This document shows positions 22,597-34,440 of a stretch of 64,000 nucleotides of DNA, in pieces; positions within the stretch are counted from its first letter, which is position 1, and every line of letters starts with the position of its first letter. Position numbers and translations under genes: made by a program. Location: NCBI RefSeq assembly GCF_030272615.1, contig NC_081415.1, forward strand, positions 109,884,406-109,948,405. Direction: 5' to 3'. This DNA is from Cryptomeria japonica (taxonomy: Eukaryota > Streptophyta > Pinopsida > Cupressales > Cupressaceae). The notes beneath the pieces were generated by a model. That model searched no databases. It saw only the letters and a list, made by a program, of their open reading frames with translations, and was not told the DNA's origin.

Positions 22597-23047
22597 TGTG
22601 AGATTTTGCCAAGATCAAGGGCACAATGAAAAGTATAAAAATGGAGACAAAAGAATGACAAGAACAAACTGTATTCTCATCAATATGAAAATGATCAACT
22701 GGATTCACCAATACAATGAATATAGGCCTGCTTATATAGGCAAGGCCATATGGATGTACGAGCACACAATCATGACATGTGGCTCAATGAGAAACAAGGG
22801 TAGCTAAGAAATACTAGGGGTAGGTAGGAGAAATAATATAATATTCCACAAGAGGTGGATGATCCACCGAATGTGGAGTGTAACAGCAAAACAAGACCAC
22901 AAAAGGTGGAATTTCTCCTACAAGCCCTATCCCTATGTGCACACTTCCCTAAGTGTCTCAAATCCAAACTACGAAGAAATGCATTATCCTAAGTTAACTT
23001 AAGTAAAGTGTAATAATATCCATAATGAATATTTATTTACACCAATA
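22597..23047 (-). repeat. copia 5' LTR
   Basis: 451 bp, TGTGAGATTT…CACCAATA on plus, with the final CA changed to TA. The promoter-like TATATAAG lies at 22738-22731 on the minus strand. Confidence 0.95.
22731..22738 (-). promoter_or_regulatory. TATA box of copia 5' LTR
   Basis: TATATAAG on the minus strand, conserved in both LTRs. Confidence 0.6.
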
Positions 23048-23052
23048 GTTTC

Positions 23053-26000
23053 ATATAAAAAATTCATTGTTTCCACTTGCATTATGTTGATCATTATATC
23101 ATAACAGGTTTGCATACTAGGGCATAGCTGAAACAATCCCTAAAAAATCCGAAAAAGTCATAAAAAAATCTTTAAAATCAGATAAAGTCCCCAAAAATCT
23201 CTAAAAATTAGAAAAATGCCATAAAAAAATCTTAAAAATTAGATAAAGTCTTGAAAAAATCAACTAAAAATCATACGCAACAAAAAACAAAAACATTGAA
23301 AATCATAGACAACAAAATCCAAAAACATTAGAAAACATCAAAATCCAAAAAAAAATCAAATAAAATGCCCTCATAAAAAAAAGAAAATCCAAAAAACATC
23401 AAATAATCCTAGAAAAAACTTAAAAATCAGAAAAACAATCAAAAACCTAAAAACAATCCATCAATCATAATTCACAATAAATTATCCTTTACAAAGACAA
23501 ACATTTGAGCATACACAAAATGCAAAACAAATCAAAATATCGAGCTTAACAAATCAAGCATCAAAAGACAAACTACCAAACTAGCCTACAACTTAATTGA
23601 TCAACTGCCTAAGTTTAAGCATTCTTATCACACAACATGCCTTTACGGATACATCATTCCTAAAACAGGCACTTATCAGATATCATGTCCTAACATATAC
23701 ATCTTTCCTACAATGGACATCCTACCAAACAATCATCCTATCCAGGAACACTTAACCTTGGCAAGAAGATCAATATAGAGGTTAACTTGTTTGGTCTAAT
23801 TAATCTTATCTTTTATTGATTTATCTTTATTAATTTATGACAGGTCACGTTCCTATGCTACTCAAGGATGTCACAAGTGGCTAGAGGAGCTAGGATGGTC
23901 ATGATATTTTTCTTTCTTTGTTGTTTGTGGTGTGAACCAATGAAGTTTTGGGGCAATGGTACCTTTGGGTGTCTGTGTTGGTACATTCATTCGGCAAGTA
24001 TCCTATGTCAAAATGAAAGTCAAGGATAGCTATGATTGTAACTATCACACATACCGCGACCCTCAATTCTACACTCAGAATGGAGGGGTTCACTCGTCTG
24101 CAATGTGTTTGTGTAGTGTCATGAAATTGCGACCCTTGCAATTGTCGACCACATTAGGGTCCTCATGCACGCGATTCGAATCCCTAAGCCTAATCGGAGA
24201 TTGGAGACTTGCTCGACACCTAAAACTGCATCTCTCTTGCCCTCTGCACTGCCTAAACTGCATCCTGTCCTAGAAAAAAGGGTAGGATAGGGGTGTGGTG
24301 CCCTTGTCCCCCTAAGATAGGGGCATGGCGCACCTGCCCTTTTCAATTTTGCTTTGGTGGTTGTGCATTGAGCGGGAAAAACCCCCTAGTGTCGGCATGT
24401 GACGAAAAATTAGTCAATTAGCCCTAATTGATGAGTATATAAGTCGCATTTGCCCTCTCATTTGCATAAGTTCAACAAGTGGATAAGTGGGGATAAGTAA
24501 TAACATAGATACATGAGATCACACATTCAAGCATTCAAGAGAATTCAAGCATTCTTTTCCAGCATTGTTTTCCAGCATTCTCAAGTCCCCTTTCATGGCT
24601 AGGTGTTGCATTTAAGTCAAGGATTCAACCATTGAAGACGAGATCCATTCCAATATTCAACTTCATACAAACAATTCTATCAACATTTCTATCACAACCT
24701 CCCTTGAGGTGATTTACATTTCAATCTTTCATTTACATTTACTTGCAAGTACTTTCTTTCATCATTTGGTTAATTCCAAAACTGGGGTTTGACCTGAAGG
24801 CAAACCCCCAATCCCAACCCCTTTTCCTCTCTTTTATGTGTGTAGGTTGTAGGTGCATAGCTGTACTTTCAGATTTGGATTCCATTTGCAGAGGTGGAAA
24901 AACCCTTTTCGTTTTGTGGATTTTTTGGAGGACTGTGTACACTCTCGCCATGGTTATTTATTTGTAAGGTTCCCGAACAAGGAATGCAACCTACCGCCCA
25001 TTCCAAATCTCCTTGCTGTTCATACAATTAATTCATCCCTCACAATCTAATTCTACTTACGTATACCGAACTGATTGGTCACGCTTAAGGCGGCTGTGCT
25101 TTCTATCAATTTTGTTAAAATTTTATATGAAGAAAATGAAATTTGTTAGACCATTGACTTTAAAAATGTTGACAAGAATTACACAATTCAATTCAACAAA
25201 CCCATTGTTGCCAGAGGCAGGTGCACAACTTCATCCTACGCTTCTATATCAAGTTATAATCAGATCTTTGTCGCTTTTTCACTTGGTTATAAGTACACAA
25301 TTCAATTCAAATCTCATTCCAAAAGAGGGGATTAACTTACCAATCTTATATCACTTAGAATTCAATCTCCTTTTCTAGAGGTTGAATCTAGTGTATTTTC
25401 CCCCCTCTTCTAATGTAATGCGTGAAAAGTGTTTGAAGGAAAATCCGAAGTGAAACTTTCATCTCTCCTTGGAGGGAAGAAAAGCTTTCCTCTAGATCCA
25501 TCATTCACCTTTTTCAACATTACAGTTTGTTACTGCAATGGGATATCATTCACACCTTGGTGTACAAAGCTCCATTGATACATAATAAGGCACAATGATG
25601 GAAATGTTGTGCTAAAAAATGAAGGCACAAGAAGTCATGGTTATATCTTTTTCAATCTCTTTATCTCATCTATAATTATATCTCAAATCTTTTCTCACAT
25701 CAACAATTCTATCAATCAATCAATTCTATTTCCTAAGATTCTCCACTTCTTACTAATATCCTCATTATTCATCCAACTTTCATCAATCATTTGTCTTATA
25801 CATGATTTATTCTTCCAGAAACTAGACACGATCATCTATCTTTGTCGTATACAGGATGCATCCTTCCTGAAACCAGACGTTTTGATCATCTTTGTCTTAT
25901 ATAGGATATGTCCTTCCTAATACCAAACTTAATCTTTATCTTATCAATTCAGTAAATCCAATCAATCCATTCAATCTTATCGATCAATCAATCTACAAAT

Positions 26001-26212
26001 CGCTCCAATCATTTCTTCTATCCAATCAAACCCATTCATGTCATCAGCTAACCATTCTTCCATTTCTCATATAACTTCCCTCTTATTTCGAGAGATCATT
26101 CATGCCTTTAATGCAAAAACAATCTCTCGAGGGGGCATCCTACCTCCATTGCCGGGGCATACTGGGGCACATTTTTTTCATTTTTTTTGAAATATCTTTT
26201 TGACATTGTATC
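23053..26212 (+). other. non-coding downstream interior of the triple-LTR gypsy
   Basis: 23100-23480 is a run of irregular AAAAATCAGAAAAA / CCAAAAACAT repeats like those at 44460-44650 in the intact gypsy. 24150-25600 parallels the fragment at 3300-4500, with a TATATAAG box at 24436-24443 and the phrase GGTTTGACCTGAAGGCAAAC at about 24787, so it is probably a buried, decayed LTR plus leader. No long frame and no recognisable protein. No antisense PMD gene was found here. Confidence 0.5.
25795..25925 (+). repeat. short tandem repeat
   Basis: About three imperfect copies of a 42-46 base unit: GATCATC-TATCTTTGTCGTATACAGGAT-GCATCCTTCCTGAAACCAGAC. Confidence 0.65.
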
Positions 26213-26225
26213 AAAGAGGGGCAAA
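26213..26225 (+). promoter_or_regulatory. polypurine tract before LTR3
   Basis: AAAGAGGGGCAAA directly before TGTAGACACC. The upstream CTCTCGAGGGGGCAT (about 26125) is shared with the 3' UTR of the intact gypsy at about 49741. Confidence 0.8.
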
Positions 26226-27302
26226 TGTAGACACCTAAAAATGTCTCATTAATCACACACTAATTATTCGTCTTATTAATTAATTAATTCTTCAATTATT
26301 TAATTAATCTAATTAATCTTATTTCTTCTAAATCAATACAATCATCACCTTTCACATTACTAATTATTCAATTTCCAATTCTCCATCAATTCATCACCAT
26401 TCAACCCTTTCTCAAATATTAATTAAATATTAATTATGATTTATTTCATTAATTAAAGTCCTTATTATTTAATTAATCCCATTTCTAATGATTAAATAAT
26501 TTCATTTAAATTATTTAATTTATTAATTCATTCTTCAAATCCCCAAATTTGAATTTCAATTAATTTCATTTCTTCCAAATTCTCATTTCACCAAATTTCA
26601 ATTTCATCAAATTTCAAGTGAATGTGCATTTCAATTTCATCATTCGACAATCAAAATTCAAATTCAAACTAAAATGAAAATAAATTTCAATTCAAAAGTC
26701 CTACAACACATGTTGAAAATCATGACTGATCAATCAAATTAGTTAACTAACTAGTTAACACAGTTAACTCTCCTATCTCCCCTTTTCACTCTCAATCACC
26801 TTTTTCTAAAAAGACCAATCTATTAGTCTTCTCTCAATCAATTCAGTTAACTATCCAATCTATTTAGTTGACTAATCAATCAATTGAGTTATCTTTCCAA
26901 TCAATGCACTTAACATATCAATCAAAATGAGTTGATTGATCAATCAAATCAATTCAACTGTCAATCAACACTTTAGTTCTATTTCTCACCCAATCTGTCT
27001 CAGAATCTATAAATTCAACCCATTTAACTTCAATTTTCTTTAATCATGATCTTTGAAATTATTGTGCCATCTTTATGCAGGAATCCTAGAGTGATATCTG
27101 AGAGCCACACAACACAATATTGGAGAAGAGCAATGGAAGCTTTGTTTTGGATCAATTGAGGGAGTTTTAATTATATTATTTTATGTTCAATTGATTAGAT
27201 TATATTTCATTGTTATTTAGGGACTAGTTTAATTGGATTAGAGTATTCGTGATTTACTCTCTTAAATCTAATTAAGTATGATCGATTTTACCCTGAAAAA
27301 TA
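26226..27302 (+). repeat. gypsy LTR copy 3
   Basis: 1077 bp, TGTAGACACC…GAAAATA (terminal CA changed to TA), TATAAAT at 27008-27014. Followed at once by GTTGT, the TSD partner of 4854-4858. Confidence 0.9.
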
Positions 27303-27304
27303 GT

Positions 27305-29398
27305 TGTAATGCGCGCCAAAATACCCTAGAGAAAATAACTAATCGAACCAACAAATAGAGATAATTTTTTTTAAAGACATTAACTAATGCAAAATAGTAA
27401 CTATCATTACTCCAAATCATAGATTAACATCACATGAATGCATATAACATCATGAACGTATCCATACTCATAACAACACATAACCCATGCAGAAATAATA
27501 TCATAACAATTATCATCTCAAAGCTTACATCCAATCTTTCATTCACTCATTCACTTTCTCCCTAGGGTATCTTAATGTCACTACTTACCGCAACATCACA
27601 ATAACACATTCATATCATGAAACCATTAGCATCCATTTCATTTAAGTTATACTCAAGTACTTTCTTCCTATCTTGACATTATGAGCTATCAAATGCATAT
27701 CTTCATAACCCCATTAAGTTTCTAAGTTCATTTTAAAATACCAAATCAAATGTTTCCTGATCCCCATATCTTCCATTATTCATCTATCAAATCATGAATC
27801 TATATATATCCTTCCCCTACAAATGGAACTAGATTATTTCCTTACGAATATTCATTACACAATTCATCAAGATTACTATCCATACACATAAGAAAGATTA
27901 TTATAGCAAGTAGTAATCTTCTTTCCAATTAGGATCTCATGCTACTAGACCAATTAAAAATCCATTTGATAAAAAATAATGCACATATTCTAATAATTCA
28001 ATTACTTAATCCAACACAAGATCTCGATCTTGACATAATGAACATTCTTACAACATGAACCATACAATGAATACACCATCTTATTCCATTACAAGATCAT
28101 AGTCTCTACATCATCATGTCCTATTACATAAGAAAACATGACATAAGAACACATAATCTCTCTTACATTTACCTTGTCATCATGATACAATATACTATCT
28201 CAACACCTAGGAATCTGCTCTGCATAATGAAGAATCATAGCATCCATACAAATCTGCAACTACTCATTCATTTCCATATTCCAAAGATATCTAACAATAA
28301 GGATTAACATCTTTCAAATCAAGGCATACAAGATCATTAACATAACCACTTCCATCCACAAGATATCCACAAGATAATTCCATTTGTATCACTCAATCTT
28401 TTAATTTCCTTCTAATCTAGAATTACATATATATTGAATATCCATTTACAACAATCTCATCCAATACATATCATTCTGAAATCAACCTCCTACAAGTCCT
28501 AATACATATGTTCACAAGATACTAACTACATAGTCTTATTTACTATTACATCTTTCTCGAGATACGAAACACATGATATCAATTCCTATTACATATATTA
28601 TTCTCCAAAGATTCCTCCACATAATGAGATAATATATATCCATGTCCATGCATGCAAACATCCAATGAAGAATGTTCCAATGGAAGAAGGCATCAAAGCA
28701 CCTGACCATGTGGAACCAAAAAGGAACCAGCCCTTGTTCTAGGAGATGACATGGTGTTCCAACTCACACTCAAGATCTAGGTTGACATCTAACAACCAAG
28801 GACTCAACAAGACATCCACAAGATAACAACCAAGAACAATGAATCAAAACACATCACTAGGCTAAACACAAATCAATAAAATCCTAGAGGCATAATCAAC
28901 AATCAAGGCATAAGGATAATGGACACATCTAGGGAAGAGTGTCATCACATGCTAGCCTCATGTGGAATCTGCCTCAACCTTGGAGCCAAACAAGGGAGGT
29001 CGGTTTACTTCTCCAACAGTTTTCCCAACCATAGATCCCAAAACCATCTCCCTGGGACCCACCATTAGGGCATACAACTCAAATTTGTTATCTTGATTAA
29101 GTGAATCCTAACTACCCAACCGATTAATCAATTTATTAAGGTTAACACTTGCAATTACAAGAAAACTCTTCATGTCCTCCCAATCGATCTAGACCCGATC
29201 CCCGAGGTCTATTGCTCATGACCGTGGTCATACATATGTAAGAGCCCACTCCCCCTAATCATGGACCAATACCTTAGGGTGAAACACAACCAAAATAATA
29301 TCATGAAGGCTCTCTCTAAAGACATAAACACAATCTCACCATTACCAATACAAACTGAAGCATAACATGAATCATATACCCAAATACAAGCAAGAGCC
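27305..29398 (-). repeat. LARD-like 3' LTR, left part
   Basis: First 2.09 kb (plus coordinates) of the long LTR, cut by the copia-like element at 29399. AT-rich, no coding; short frames are chance. It resumes at 58389. Confidence 0.75.
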
Positions 29399-30536
29399 TG
29401 TTGGCAAGAGACACTATACCAGTGAAGATTCATGGAAGGAGATTGCTTAGGGGTTATCATTGATGGAAACTCAGTCAACAAATCCTATCCGGTGTATATA
29501 GATTTGACTTACCAGAAGTCATATTATTCATAAGGGATAAGTTTGGAAGGTGGAACTAGTAATCGATAGAATATGAGATCATTGTGCATATCTTGAGTTT
29601 GGTGGTGTAATTTTGGTTATGATTATTAAGGCAGTTGATTGGATGATTGAGGCATCTTACTTTGCATTATTGGCCTCTGGTGTTGATTCATGAGCGAGAT
29701 CAAAGGTCTGGTATCCGGTGATTCTAGAAGAATAGAGTCATCTTTGAGTTTGATGGTGTAACATGTGAACTAAAATACGTGGGATGATTTTGGTAATTGG
29801 TTTCATGCTCAAGGTGATTGGGCCGACTCATATGAAGCTTGATATCATTTTGTTAAGTCATCATATGCATTTGTAGATAGACTGAGCCGACAAGTCACTA
29901 CAAGTTTCATACTTTGCAATTTTTTGAAGTTGACTTCGTTGAGATCTATTTGGTTGGTGCAGATATTTAATGCCAATCCAGATGATAATTTTAAGTATGG
30001 AATATGTGAATGTGGATGTGAGGTATTTGAATGAGCATTATAATGCAAAATTGGTGCTTTTGTACATGACTGTGCAATAGAACATGGCAGAAAGGCAGAG
30101 TAGCATTTGACAGTCAGTTTGTGCTTAACTGAAATTGATCTTTGGCATTTGTAGATGCTATATTCCAGTTCATACATTGTAATCTCTCTTGTATCTCATA
30201 TGTAGGATAGTGAGTCCTTTAGGGTTTTTTCCCTCTTATGTAATTGAACAGTGATCTCTATGCAATGTGCCTGAATGCAAGTGCATTCCATTTTGTATTA
30301 TTATCATACCCCTGATCAAAGTATAATAGTATTGTGGGTACTCAATGCCACTGTGGTTTTTCCTTTTCCAGGTTTCCACGTAAAATTTTTGGTGTTATGG
30401 TTTTGTGGTTGATTAGTTTATGTTTCAGCACTTTACTTTCTTTCTTACACATCTGGTGGTTTAAAAATTATTTTAATAAGTTTGTTAACTACAAAACACT
30501 TATTCACCCCCCTCTCATTGTTCATTGATTCCAAAA
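29399..30536 (+). repeat. 5' LTR of copia-like element
   Basis: 1138 bp, TGTTGGCAAGAG…GATTCCAAAA. The end is probably a decayed CCAACA. It contains the TTCCACGTAAAATTTTTGG block typical of this LTR group. It clearly matches 57243-58383 but has many differences, so the insertion is old. Confidence 0.9.
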
Positions 30537-30538
30537 GT

Positions 30539-30550
30539 TGGTATCAGAGC
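30539..30550 (+). promoter_or_regulatory. primer binding site (initiator-Met tRNA)
   Basis: TGGTATCAGAGC, perfect, two bases after the LTR. Confidence 0.95.
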
Positions 30551-30604
30551 TTAGTTCCTCATAAGAAGCCTAATAGATTGAGGAAGATTCAAAAGATCGA
30601 ATCA

Positions 30605-31344
30605 ATGGACTCTGGTTTGTAGGGACAACATAGTGTGGTACTTGAAGATCTTGATGCAGCAATAAAAGAAGTAAGTTCCTTGAAAAGAAACCTGAGTTTA
30701 GCTAAAGATTTAATTGAGACATTGAAAACATAAGTGAGCACTTCTAGAGAAAAGAGAAGGGAACTGATGGACAAACTCAAAGAGAAAGAAGAGAAAAGCA
30801 TAGAGAATTAAGACAAGATATATGAATGTGAGAAGCTGGATAGAGACAATGCATTGTTGAAGAATGAGATGCAGTCCATTGTAATGAAGCTGACAAAGGA
30901 GATTGAAGACCGGAAGAAGAATGAAGAAACTTTGACTCAGTAACTTAAGGAGAGATTTGATGAATGTTGTAGATTGAACTATGAGAATGATCAGTTGAAG
31001 CTTGAATTGGTGCAAACAAAGAATGATGGACAAGAACTTGAAAGACAGATCATAATTCTGAGAGATGAACTCTCTACTGCTAATGAGTACAAGGATAAAT
31101 TCAAAGCTAGCTTAGCAAGGCTTGATGAAATGCTAGAAAGTCAGAGAAATGGAAAAGACATGCGAGGACTTGGATACGAAAAGGGAGAATTGTTTGGTTC
31201 TGGTCAAAACAATCATCAACAGAAGAATAATAAACCTTTGGTAAGATAGCCTAATGCCTATAAATTCAATGGTAAATGTTTTGTTTGTGGAAAATTTAGT
31301 CATATGGCAAGTCAATGTAGAAATAAGTGTTGGTATTTTGGATA
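30605..31344 (+). pseudogene. coiled-coil Gag with CCHC knuckle
   Basis: Frame from the ATG at 30605 (MDSGL). The bulk is a long heptad-rich coiled coil: VLEDLDAAIKEVSSLKRNL, KLDRDNALLKNEM, LERQIIILRDELSTANEYK. It ends in a knuckle CFVCGKFSHMASQC at about 31278-31319. At least five stops are present (GL*GQ, LKT*VS, IEN*DK, LTQ*LK, LVR*PN), mostly at positions where Gln fits. It is cut at 31344 by the LTR that starts at 31345. A gag that is mostly coiled coil differs from the UBN2 gag of the other copia elements here. Confidence 0.75.
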
Positions 31345-32663
31345 TGTTGATATGGTTTTGTCATTTATGTCAACACTTGTCAACACTTATCAACACTTGG
31401 AGATCTTTGGTTATGCTCACTGGCATGATCAGTGACTTATGCACAGTCACCAGAATCTGGTTAACCAACAAGATTATATTGCTCACCGACACTGAGGATG
31501 ATATGTTTTGATTAAGTAAAAACAGGTATTTGAAAGGTACCCAAACCTTTTACAAGCCAAGAGAACAGAAAAGCATAAAAAAGTGCCTGATCACTTCAAA
31601 AAGTCAAAATGAACCCACCAGATGGGCACAACTTAAAACATCATTACATAAATACATAAAACTCAGAACAGAAAACAACAGGAAAGCAAAAGATAGCAAA
31701 GAGACAAAACCAAGGACAACAACTGGAACTAAATACTATTTAGGATCTCCTCAGCGTGAACAACCATTTGTTTCATGTTGTTTGCTGAGGTCTTCATATC
31801 CTCCAGCTCACGACCTTCGATGTCGACCTTATTCTTTGTGTTGGCTCTGGTCCTCCTTTCATGACCCTTCTTGTTCACCTTCTCTTTATCACCTTCCTTC
31901 TCTACATTGTTCTCGTACCTGTTGATAAGGATGTTCATGTTGTCCACCGAAGATTTAAGAATTTGGAAATTTTGATCAGCAAGCTGCTTGACATTGTGCT
32001 CTAGCTTGTCAATTCTGCTGCCAAAATCTTTTAGTTTGTTGTCCATTTCCTTTCTATCTCCCATCTCATTGACCTTTTTCTCCGTGGCTAAGATTTTTCC
32101 AACCATACATTCAATATCTTGCGCATTATGCAAAACGACCACTAACTCTTTAACATGCTCCGCCAAGGGCTTGTCACCAACTATAATTCTTGCCATGGCC
32201 TATGTATCTGCTTTCAAACTATTAATATCCTTCACCAGAGTAGTGATGGTCTCACAGAAAGCCTTAATGGTATCTTTGTCACCACTATAACTTTGACCCC
32301 CTTTTTCCTCGTTATGTAGTCTAGTGGTTTTCACGGTCTCCATGGTTTCCATATTATCCTTAACTGGGTTACCCTCCGCTTCTTTGTCCTGACTATCAAT
32401 CCTCTTATTATCATCATCCTCCTCCTCAGACTCAACCAAAACATAATTGAGATCAGAATTGCTACCCTTTTTAGTGTTCTTTTTCTGAGCCTTCTTTCCA
32501 GAGGCTTTCCCTTTCCTCTTTTTAACAGGTTTTTCCTTAAGGGAATCAGTTTCAGAGTCTGACATTTCAGATTCCACAATAATCCTCCTCTTCTTAGCCC
32601 TAATCCTCCCTTTTTTGCTAGTTTCTTTTGACTCTCCCTCGGTCTCAGAATCAAAGTTGAAAC

Positions 32664-34106
32664 TGTAGTCACATAAATCTGTCCATTTTAATTAAATGAA
32701 TATTTTGTATTTATTTGATAAAAAATCCACTAGCCATCAGTTAATTAAATTAATATTTAATTAATTCATCCCTAAACATTCTTCTATTAATTAAATAAAT
32801 TATTCAATTTATTTTAATTAATTCATTAAATCAAATTCCATTCAAATTAAATAAATAAAATCTATTTATTTAATTAAATTCCCTTTTCCTCTTTTAAATA
32901 AATTAAATAAAACATTTATTTAAATCATTATCCCCACCCCACTTGCATTTTCCTACAAATGCAACTTGCACACATTTATTGAAATAAATGAATTTTTATT
33001 TTAATAAAATCCTATTTTCCCTCACCCACCAAATCCACTTGCAAAATCTAATCCCCTTCTAGATTCTTCTAACCCCTTCCTAATTAGCCTAATCCATCCC
33101 CTAATTATTGTCACATTCCTAAGCAAAATGGAGTCACTTCTCAAAGCCTAAAAGTCTTTGATAACCATTAAAGGCTTTCAACCTTCAACCACCAAAATCC
33201 TTAAAGTCTTTGAAAACCATTGAAGGCTTCCAACTTTCAACCACTTAATCCCCAAAGTCTCCAATAACCATTAATGGTTAATTCAACCCTCCCACATGGT
33301 TAAAACATTTGTTTTGACTCAATCGCTACCCAACCCAAGGGTCTCATCAAGCCTTTAATGGTTTGACCATGATTATCTCTTAATCATTTGCACAAAGGTT
33401 TATCCTTGGATTAACTCTTAATCTAGTGGGTAATCCTAATTTTTAGGCTTGACCCTTACCTTCTAGATAACCATGAGGTCTCCTCAGGCATTTAATGCCT
33501 CCAACCCCTTCTTTCAACCCAACCCTATGTTGACACTTGTCACCATTTTATTGGTGCAAATTATGCACATGGATCCCCAACTTTCAAGCTTGACCCTTGA
33601 TTAAACCTTTCAATCCTGGCCATCCATTGCTCCATTTTTCCTATAAATAGAGCCCATTCCTTCATACTCTAGATCCTGAAAAACTTGTATGCATCTAAGC
33701 TATAGACATTTTAGAGAGCATTTTTAGCATAAGAAATCTAACATCTTATCATTTTGGTTAAAATACATCATTTTAGCATTAGTATTAGCTTTTTATTTCA
33801 TCATTTAGAGCTATACTACAAATCTCAATCCTCCATAAGCATCCATAGTGCAAAAAGCTGCTGAGAGCTACACTATTTTGGAACTTGGAGAGGAGAGGAA
33901 CAAGGGAGAAGAAGCTAAGGCCATGCTAAGAGACAGTTGGAGATGTCTCATGATCTTTGTTTTACTTATTAGATATATTAGCATGCTTTGTAGTGTCTCT
34001 TTTGGTATGCCTTCATAGATTAGTTTTAGATTGATTAACACTAATGTTTTGTGTGTTTTGTGTTCTTTGATCATAGACTAACCTTGTGCCATTTAGGAGG
34101 GCATCA
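32664..34106 (+). repeat. gypsy 5' LTR
   Basis: 1443 bp, TGTAGTCACA…GGGCATCA. TATA box TATAAATA at 33642-33649. AT-rich first third, no coding. Confidence 0.95.
33642..33649 (+). promoter_or_regulatory. TATA box of gypsy LTR
   Basis: TATAAATA in a CCATTTTTCC…GAGCCC setting, conserved in the 3' LTR (50830-50837). It is the likely start of the genomic transcript. Confidence 0.65.
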
Positions 34107-34108
34107 TT

Positions 34109-34126
34109 TGGTGAACCCGACGTGAA
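34109..34126 (+). promoter_or_regulatory. primer binding site
   Basis: TGGTGAACCCGACGTGAA, two bases after the LTR. Same family of site as 5928-5945, so the two gypsy families share a primer. Confidence 0.8.
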
Positions 34127-34199
34127 TCAGAACACTTCAACAAACAATTATTTTTTTTGACAACTAACATATTTTGCTTGTTGAAAGTGCCACACAGGT

Positions 34200-34440
34200 C
34201 GTGCTTCGGCGCTAATGAACACGTTTTAGCACTATCGAAACAATTTCTTTTAGCGCTATTGTCCCTAAAATAGCGCTATTGAAAAATCTTCAGCGCTATT
34301 GACAACATTCTGGCGCTTTTGTCACAATTCTGGCGCTATTGAAACAATTCTGGCGCTTTTGACCTCTCTGTTTTTTTATATTCTTTCAGCGCTATTGTGT
34401 AAATTAGCGCTTTTGTATAAATTAGCGCTATTGCGACAGA
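34200..34440 (+). repeat. AGCGCTATTG leader array
   Basis: About eleven spaced copies of (A/G)GCGCT, mostly as AGCGCTATTG or GGCGCTTTTG. The core is a 6-base palindrome. The reverse-complement motif CAATAGCGCT forms a second array at 48985-49290. Role unknown. Confidence 0.9.

Larger units (their letters stand above)
16752..23047 (-). mobile_element. complete Ty1/copia element, minus strand, TSD GTTTC
   Basis: 6296 bp with two 451-bp LTRs and a perfect GTTTC duplication (16747-16751 and 23048-23052). The PBS abuts the 5' LTR and the PPT abuts the 3' LTR. About ten differences between the LTRs by eye (roughly 98% identity) indicate a fairly recent insertion. The coding region is one frame broken only by stop substitutions. 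Confidence 0.95.
4859..27302 (+). mobile_element. triple-LTR Ty3/gypsy composite, TSD GTTGT
   Basis: Three copies of one LTR family, in the order LTR-internal-LTR-internal-LTR, are bounded by a single perfect 5-bp duplication: GTTGT at 4854-4858 and at 27303-27307. No duplication flanks the middle LTR, so the array behaves as one insertion. Both internal regions begin with the same PBS-like site and the same GGTTTCCATTTTTGG repeats. PPTs precede LTR2 and LTR3. Internal region 1 (5926-7944) holds an antisense PMD gene and no pol. Internal region 2 (9253-26225) holds gag and the start of RT, plus a nested LINE and a nested copia. The likely origin is unequal recombination between LTRs of related copies, or a tandem cDNA integration. 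Confidence 0.85.

Noticed and set aside
24119-24346. 75-codon minus-strand frame with PCPYLRGTRAPHPYP repeats
   Set aside because: By-product of a local GGTGCCC/GGGGCATGGCGC duplication in a decayed LTR-like region.
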